Source: Seriola aureovittata (lineage: Eukaryota > Chordata > Actinopteri > Carangiformes > Carangidae). From it: a stretch of DNA of 64,000 bases. A model generated the notes under the pieces. The model worked only from the letters and a program-made list of their open reading frames with translations. It was not told where the DNA came from and did not search any database. This document shows, in pieces, positions 58,220-64,000 of the stretch. The stretch covers positions 17,684,501 to 17,748,500 of the forward strand of contig NC_079382.1 in NCBI RefSeq assembly GCF_021018895.1, given 5' to 3'. Numbering within the stretch: position 1 is the stretch's first letter; every line of letters starts with the position of its first letter. Position numbers and translations under genes: made by a program.

Positions 58220-61200
58220 ATGTTGTGCGGGGAAAGGATACCGCTGTTGTGGGTTTTCGTGCAGGCTGCGGTCGTCGTGGCGTGGTGTTTCGCTGACATG
58301 GAAACGGGGCCTGGCGCAGGTGTACCGACACAGCCGAACGGGGATCGCTTCAAAATCGAGGGAAGAGCGATAGTTCCGGGGGTAAAAACACAAGACTGGG
58401 TCTCCACGGCCAGAATCCTGGTGGAAGGTGAAGAATACGTGGGTTTTTTGAGGTAAGAAACGGCTCACGGTTACACCTGCTAACTAGCTAGCATGTTAGC
58501 GAGGCTAGGTAGCATTAGCATAGCCGGCTAGCCTAAACGGTTGGTTGAATTGCTGCTGCTGTTGGCAGATGGCAGGTCCTGCCTGTCCGAACTAATTTAC
58601 AGCTTAATAATAGTGGATGTAAGTCGTGCCAACTAGGACAACAACATAGCTGTGTCTTCATCACCGACCTGTCACTGAATTTAGCTATTCATTGCACAAC
58701 AAACTCAGGCCTACTAGTCTCGTAGTAGTTGTAACCAAAACAAACCTTTTTCACAAGGGACGTGTCTATTGTTACTGTTAAACAGCCTCTGATGTAGCGG
58801 TATGGTGGTACAGTAAAATCTAACACTTCCTACAAAATAGCTACACTGCCTTAATGATATTTGGTGCTCCTCTTCAAATTAAGATTAACTTTATTATCAA
58901 TTGATAGAAATTGATTGGTTAGAGGTGGCATATATAATATTCAAAAGCCAAGAAAGAGGGGAAAAGAATCTGTCAGTTTATTTAGCACACCTAGCTGAAA
59001 GCAATGGGGGCTAATACAAAATATATGTTATTAATCCTCCCTTCCTGAAGCTTATAATGTTCATGTTTTGTTGAAACTGTGTCATAGAGATGTTGAGTCA
59101 CCTGTATGTTCACATTGGAGGATGTAGTTAGTGTTGCTATATATATTAGCTATATGTTCCTAATGGATTGACAAGTGATAGTATAATCCTTCTTTTTCAG
59201 TATCCCCTCCAGCCCACACACAACATACATATAACTCATACACACTCAAGTTGCTGAGTAGTGAGTGACCATATTATAAAAATAATTTGTGAGGTATTAT
59301 TATAACTAAGGCATTGAATGTAACAATATCGCTTAATATAACTACAGTCCTTTGGTAAGCTTGATTTCATGTAAATTTTAGAATTGGCACTTCAGCAATT
59401 TGGCTTACACTTACATAAAGTTGGAGGATGTGAGAGACACAGTAAAAAATGAAATATTAAAATCATAGCAACAGAGGCAAAGATAACTTATTCATCCCCC
59501 CAGGCCTTGCTTCTGCCCACATAGTTAAGGTTGTACAGGCCTTAGATATTGCAACACAGGATTTCTGTTAAAATGTCTCCAAATCAAGATACAGTAACCT
59601 GTTAACACCTCAAAGGTTCTTTCCCAGCTCCCTCTTTACAGATGAATTAGTGCACCTTACAACGAGTAAACTCATCCACATATGGTAAATTGGTGCAGTG
59701 CCCATTGGTGCATTGTGGTAGAATTATTTAATGATTTTAAACATAGTGCGTAATGCACACTTTATTATTCCTTTGGCAACAGTAATATCTATCTATTTAT
59801 AATGTAACCAAGGATGCCTGAGAAAACAATAAGGCCTTGCTTTCTTTGCAGTTACACTTGGTTTGGTTGTTTGACAGTGATTCTTAGATAATGGCAAGTG
59901 TTTGTTTAAGGTTGGTTTTCTTTTACGAGAAATTGCTTTAACAGTCTACCCATATAAAATCAATATGTGCAGCTGGAGAATGAAATAGTTTAAATGATCT
60001 TGGTACTTTTGTCTTCTTACAGAACTGATGGAAGTTTTGCTGTGAATGATGTCCCTTCAGGATCTTACGTTGTAGAAGTTGTCACGCCAACCTTTAGATT
60101 CGAACCAGTGCGTGTTGATATCACATCCAAGGGCAAAATGAGGTAAGACCTTATTGTTGAGAGAGAGGCCAAAAAGGCACATAGAAATATTTCATGTTGA
60201 GTCAGCCTTATATTTTCTTCAGTGCACTGTGAAAAAGCAACTCTGTTCCACTAAAGTAACCATGTGTCATTTCACAGGGCACGTCTTGTGAACTACATTA
60301 AGACTTCAGAAGTAATTCGCCAGCCATATCCTCTCCAAATCAGGGCAAGCGGCGCTCACAGCTACTTCATGAAGAGGGAAACCTGGGGCTGGACAGACTT
60401 CCTTATGAACCCAATGGTAAAAACACTGATGAACATGCTGGATATGTATGATCTATTGTGTTGATATACCTCAGCAGTGGTAGGAGATGTGTATGTGTGT
60501 TAAAAAAGTGCAACAGCTCAGATTTAGGTAAGTAGAAGTGCACAGTCTTTGGACCAGGAAATGTGGGCATTAGTTAAACATTAATAATGATTCCTGTGGT
60601 CTACAAATTATGAACTTAATGGTGCACAACCTCAACTTGAGATGTTTCTGAATATCCAAGCACCCTGATCTGGAATGTAACACTTGTAAAGAAGAGTAGA
60701 TCAAAACCATTCTATTTACCAAAAGGAAATCCAGAAAATAAGACTGTATTATTCTTATTATTATTGTTCATATCTGTTCATCTTCAATCAACTGTTTAGT
60801 TTGTGTGTGAGAATAATTTCCGCCATTTCATATAGACGCTTGCTTAAAGATGAACTACTTCTGAATCTCATGTTTAAATGCAATGTACCTGTTTCTCCTG
60901 CAGGTTATGATGATGGTTCTGCCACTGCTGATTATTGTCTTGCTGCCCAAAGTGGTCAACACCAATGACCCAGAGATGAGAAAGGTAAAGACTCCTTAAT
61001 AGACCAAAGTGTTATATCAGATGCATTGTACGTACATTGAGTTCATCATGCTGTGTCTTTTAATTGTATTGGATGCATTCTGATCAGTTTAATAAGGATT
61101 TATTGAATGGCACTAAATAGCACAATTCCTTTGTTTGTGATGTCAGCAATCAAAGGAAAATTTGTATTAACTTCATGACACCCTGTCCTGGTCTAGTATG

Positions 61201-61411
61201 AACAAATTATAACTGTGAGAAATGTCAGTGCAATCAATCAATTTCACTGCTGTCTTTACAGGAAATGGAGCAGTCCATGAACATGCTGAACCCCAACCCT
61301 GAGCTTCCAGACGTCTCTGAGCTCATGACCAAGCTCTTCTCTGGCTCCAAGGGCTCCAGCAAGGCAGGCAGCAGCAGCAAGGGCACCAGGCCAGCTGCCA
61401 AGAGGAGGTAG
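58220..61411 (+). CDS. emc7: ER membrane protein complex subunit 7 (EMC7), spliced, 240 codons
   Basis: Five coding exons: 58220-58452, 60023-60142, 60278-60416, 60904-60984 and 61262-61411 (TAG). They sum to 723 nt with every phase closing. EMC7 is a single-pass subunit of the ER membrane complex, which inserts tail-anchored and multi-pass proteins into the ER membrane. Residues 1-25 form a signal peptide (a hydrophobic run ending in WCFA). Residues about 42-140 form the lumenal beta-sandwich (DUF2012, carboxypeptidase-regulatory-like), with [23 protein letters not shown] and [10 protein letters not shown]. The stretch [12 protein letters not shown] (printed here as [12 protein letters not shown]) leads into a membrane segment at about 159-181. 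The cytosolic tail is rich in serine, glycine and lysine and ends in KRR. Length is close to the human 242 aa. The ATG has A at -3 and is the only one upstream of the signal peptide. It follows KATNBL1 on the same strand, as in human. Confidence 0.97.
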
Positions 61412-62155
61412 TACTGTTCTGTACGCGTTTCTTCAGTCTGCCTAAAGAAGCACGAGTTATGCCATGGAAGCAAGATTTTTAAGTGTCATTTTCCCCTCCG
61501 GGTCTATTGTACAGTTTTCTTTATTAATAGATGTTTTGAGCACATCTTGATTTCTATTAAGCTATTGGAAACTGAGCAAAACTAAGATTTTTTTTTTTTT
61601 TTTTCATACTGCACTGATAGAAATTTCTTAATCTCTGTAAAAGCTGTAATTCTTCATTTGCTCTCTACTTTCTACAAGTGGTTCTACTACTCATCATCAG
61701 TCTTTTCTGTGCTAACCCTCTGGTGTGCATTTTTTTCCACTGCTGCTAATTCCACTACCTGAAAGAGAACATATATACATACTCAGAGATTTTCTTGTTT
61801 TTTCGATTTCAGTAATACGACTGTGAATGAAGATTAATTGAATTTTAAGAATTCTTATTTAAAAGCCTAGATAATTAAATTGCAATGGTTATATAACAAC
61901 TTTGTTTTTATTTCAGACCATTTTATTATGTTGAAATTGAGCACATGGCCTTCTCATTTTTACCATACGGCCAGGATTCACATAGTGTACATACGTGCCT
62001 AAGGTGTATAAATTAAAATGATAACTACTGGACGGTCAAAGAGTGATAGAGCTGTGTGGTTGCTTTCAAGATCTCTAGAGTGTAACTGGCTTTACTTTGA
62101 ATAAAGCGACAGTAAAGTCCATATTAAAGTCACAATAAAATGTGTCTGTGATAAA
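61412..62155 (+). other. emc7: EMC7 3' untranslated region
   Basis: AT-rich sequence after the TAG, with a 16-base poly-T run near 61589-61604. It ends at two AATAAA motifs, 62100-62105 and 62134-62139. No coding potential continues the EMC7 frame. Confidence 0.65.
62134..62139 (+). terminator. emc7: Polyadenylation signal of EMC7 (AATAAA)
   Basis: This is one of two canonical AATAAA hexamers 34 bases apart (the other at 62100-62105), about 700 bases after the stop. Which one is used cannot be told from the sequence. Confidence 0.6.
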
Positions 62156-62504
62156 TGTCCTCAGTTAACCAGAACTCGGTATCAGTTGCTGACAGGAAAT
62201 AATGAATGACTGTTTATCATAACTCAAGGTTCACTTACTAGCTTTTTTCAGGCTTTCAGCCATATCACATTTTCTTCATCAGCTGTGGGGTGTTTGCTCA
62301 GTTGTCATGGAGATGGATCTGCTGACTTGTGAGCTCAGTAGCTTTTATGTTTTTCACTTAAGAGTTAACTGTAAACCATCAGGGACGTCCTGAAGGTGCT
62401 AAACAGATAAAATCATAACATCTGCCGAGCTGGCACCTCAAGAGATGATCTCCATGACAACTCAACAAATCGTACCTGCAGATAAAGATGTGTAATGTGG
62501 TCGA

Positions 62505-62855
62505 AAATATAGCTCGACTGATACAGGATTTTTTATGTAGATATCGATATTTGGGAGTGTAAAAAAAATCTACTAACAATATATTGACTGGTAGTTTTTT
62601 TTTAGTAAATAAACACATAAACAATCTTGTTTCGGATCACTTTAGATTTTTTTTTTTTGTGACTAAGGTACATACCATGTGTTATATTTTAAAATTGAAA
62701 CATCAACTTAACCAAGCTCTCTGGTGGACGAACTGTGTAAATGAGACACAGTTTCTAAATCAAATTTCTTGTTGCTCAACCAATACACGTATGTATTTGC
62801 AATAAGCTAATATCAGCCAATATATCAACCTGGCTGATTCATCAGTCTATCTTAT
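62505..62855 (+). repeat. Dispersed repeat, family B copy 2
   Basis: It starts CTCGACTGATACAGG with a GATATCGATATTT segment, contains CTCTCTGGTGGACGAACTGT, and ends AAGCTAATATCAGCCAATAT. It has the same order and orientation as copy 1. It lies just beyond the EMC7 3' end. Confidence 0.55.
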
Positions 62856-62927
62856 AGAAAGTTCTGGGAAAAGCTACTAGTCGATGGGCTTTGAGTTGTG
62901 ATTGTTTTGTCAAACTACTACTTCCAA

Positions 62928-63285
62928 GATCAAGAATCAGGGCTGGGATGCCCAGAGGGTCTCTAGATAAATCTGAGGAGTTACAAGATGATTATAGGGA
63001 AAGGAAAATCAAAAAAATTTCTGTTTTTTTGTTTTGTGGTTGTTGTTTTTTTTGTTTTTTTTTACTTTTGCTTTTGAAAGAATGCTTATGATACTTTGAC
63101 CTCTTCAGGCCTCTAAAAAATCCTTTAAATAAAACAATCTGAGAAATTGCTTTTTTGAGTTGAACTGCTCATAGCTGATGTTCTATCTAAGGTGTTGTTT
63201 ATACAGATATTAGCTGTGTTTTAACCCAACCTGCGACAAAGTGTATCCAAAACGTTTATATGGGTGCTGAAACATAATATAAGCT
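62928..63285 (+). repeat. hAT-like element, copy 3 (diverged)
   Basis: It shares GAGTTGAACTGCTCATAGC and the surrounding layout with copy 1, including the TCTGAGGAGTTACAAGATGA-type left half. The terminal motif is lost. A related GGGGTCCCCTGACCCAACTT fragment lies at 63745-63764. Confidence 0.45.
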
Positions 63286-64000
63286 GAAGACAGACTGACA
63301 AAAGATATGCTACTCCCAGTATAGTGATAGCTCATCAGATTTAATTTAACTGAACGTTTTGATCTAACGGAGCTTCCTCTCTGAGGTCATCACCTGTGAT
63401 GAGGGGTCACAAGTAGACATTGCTTGATATTATGGGTCATGCTGGGACCCACTGCTTTGGAGGGATAAGGCTGGTGATGTTCTGTAGTTTTCCCTTGGTC
63501 AAGATACTGTATCACATGAAAAGACCAAAACCAATGTTGTGTCCGTCTCAATATTTCCAACTAAACTGACACAAATTAGACCATGGACACCCATCTGATA
63601 AGATTTTTGCTTTTAGATGTTTTATTACAGAGTGTTTTAAACAGTCACATTCTGTCATTGTGTTACTTATGGAAGGAATTTTAGTGAAAATAAATGATTC
63701 CCCTTTTTGCTGGGGACCCCCAGGAACCCCCTCTACGACCTCTGGGGGTCCCCTGACCCAACTTTTATAACCATTGCTCTAGGGAGTATTAAAGTCACCA
63801 GGACTGTAGATGTGGAACAGACTCAAAACAAACCATGTGGCCATGTTCACTGTAATATTATCGAACAACAATGGAGGTCTAAGATCAATTCATTGTTGTG
63901 TTGTTTTCATAGAATTTGTTATCTATAAGAAAAATAAGTTCTATCACCAGCCTTATCCTTTAATAATAGAGTCTTATCGGACTGTTATAATGCAAAAGCC
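63286..64000. other. No gene recognised; repeat fragments only
   Basis: A stretch near 63380-63465 (GAGGGGTCACAAGTAGACAT, TGCTGGGACCCACTGCTTTG) and one near 63700-63775 resemble termini of the hAT-like repeats. The next gene expected from human synteny (CHRM5) is not reached. Confidence 0.45.

Noticed and set aside
1..64000. tRNA, rRNA, CRISPR arrays, viral genes
   Set aside because: Scanned by eye; no cloverleaf with A/B boxes, no regularly spaced direct repeats, and no viral core gene was recognised.

Overview
This window is nuclear DNA from a ray-finned fish, most likely a spiny-rayed (percomorph) teleost. The evidence is two intron-containing vertebrate genes with fish-like spacing, microsatellites, and several interspersed repeat types that I recognise from teleost genomes: hAT-like, Tc1/mariner, L2-like LINE and palindromic non-autonomous elements. 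There is no bacterial gene, operon, CRISPR array or rRNA. The clade is inferred from memory, because no search could be run.

Right end (about 51.7-62.2 kb). Two conserved genes lie in tandem on the plus strand. KATNBL1 (katanin p80 B1-like 1) occupies about 51.85-57.11 kb. EMC7 (ER membrane protein complex subunit 7) occupies 58.22-62.15 kb. I rebuilt both exon by exon and every intron phase closes. KATNBL1 and EMC7 are also neighbours in the same order and orientation in human (15q14), so this is an old syntenic block. A decayed Tc1/mariner transposon lies between them.

Middle (about 31.7-51.7 kb). At first sight this is a gene desert, because no open reading frame covers it well. Joining splice-bounded pieces on the minus strand gives a 15-exon gene (14 coding exons, 433 codons) from 51,395 down to 32,185. 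It starts back-to-back with KATNBL1, so the two probably share a bidirectional promoter at about 51.67-51.95 kb. I do not recognise the protein. This is the most interesting item in the window.

Left (1 to about 31.7 kb). This is mostly intergenic or intronic DNA rich in repeats. The best coding candidate is a shorter minus-strand model at 19.13-20.85 kb (three exons, cysteine-rich product, unrecognised). Repeats include an L2-like LINE 3' end (25.71 kb), a MITE-like element with long inverted repeats (29.45-29.86 kb), a perfect hairpin (29.90 kb), and copies of dispersed families at 6.25, 15.3 and 39 kb and at 7.7, 23.7 and 63 kb.

Right edge (62.2-64 kb). Only repeat relics were seen. Exon boundaries come from reading splice consensus and phase by eye; untranslated ends and transcription starts are approximate.
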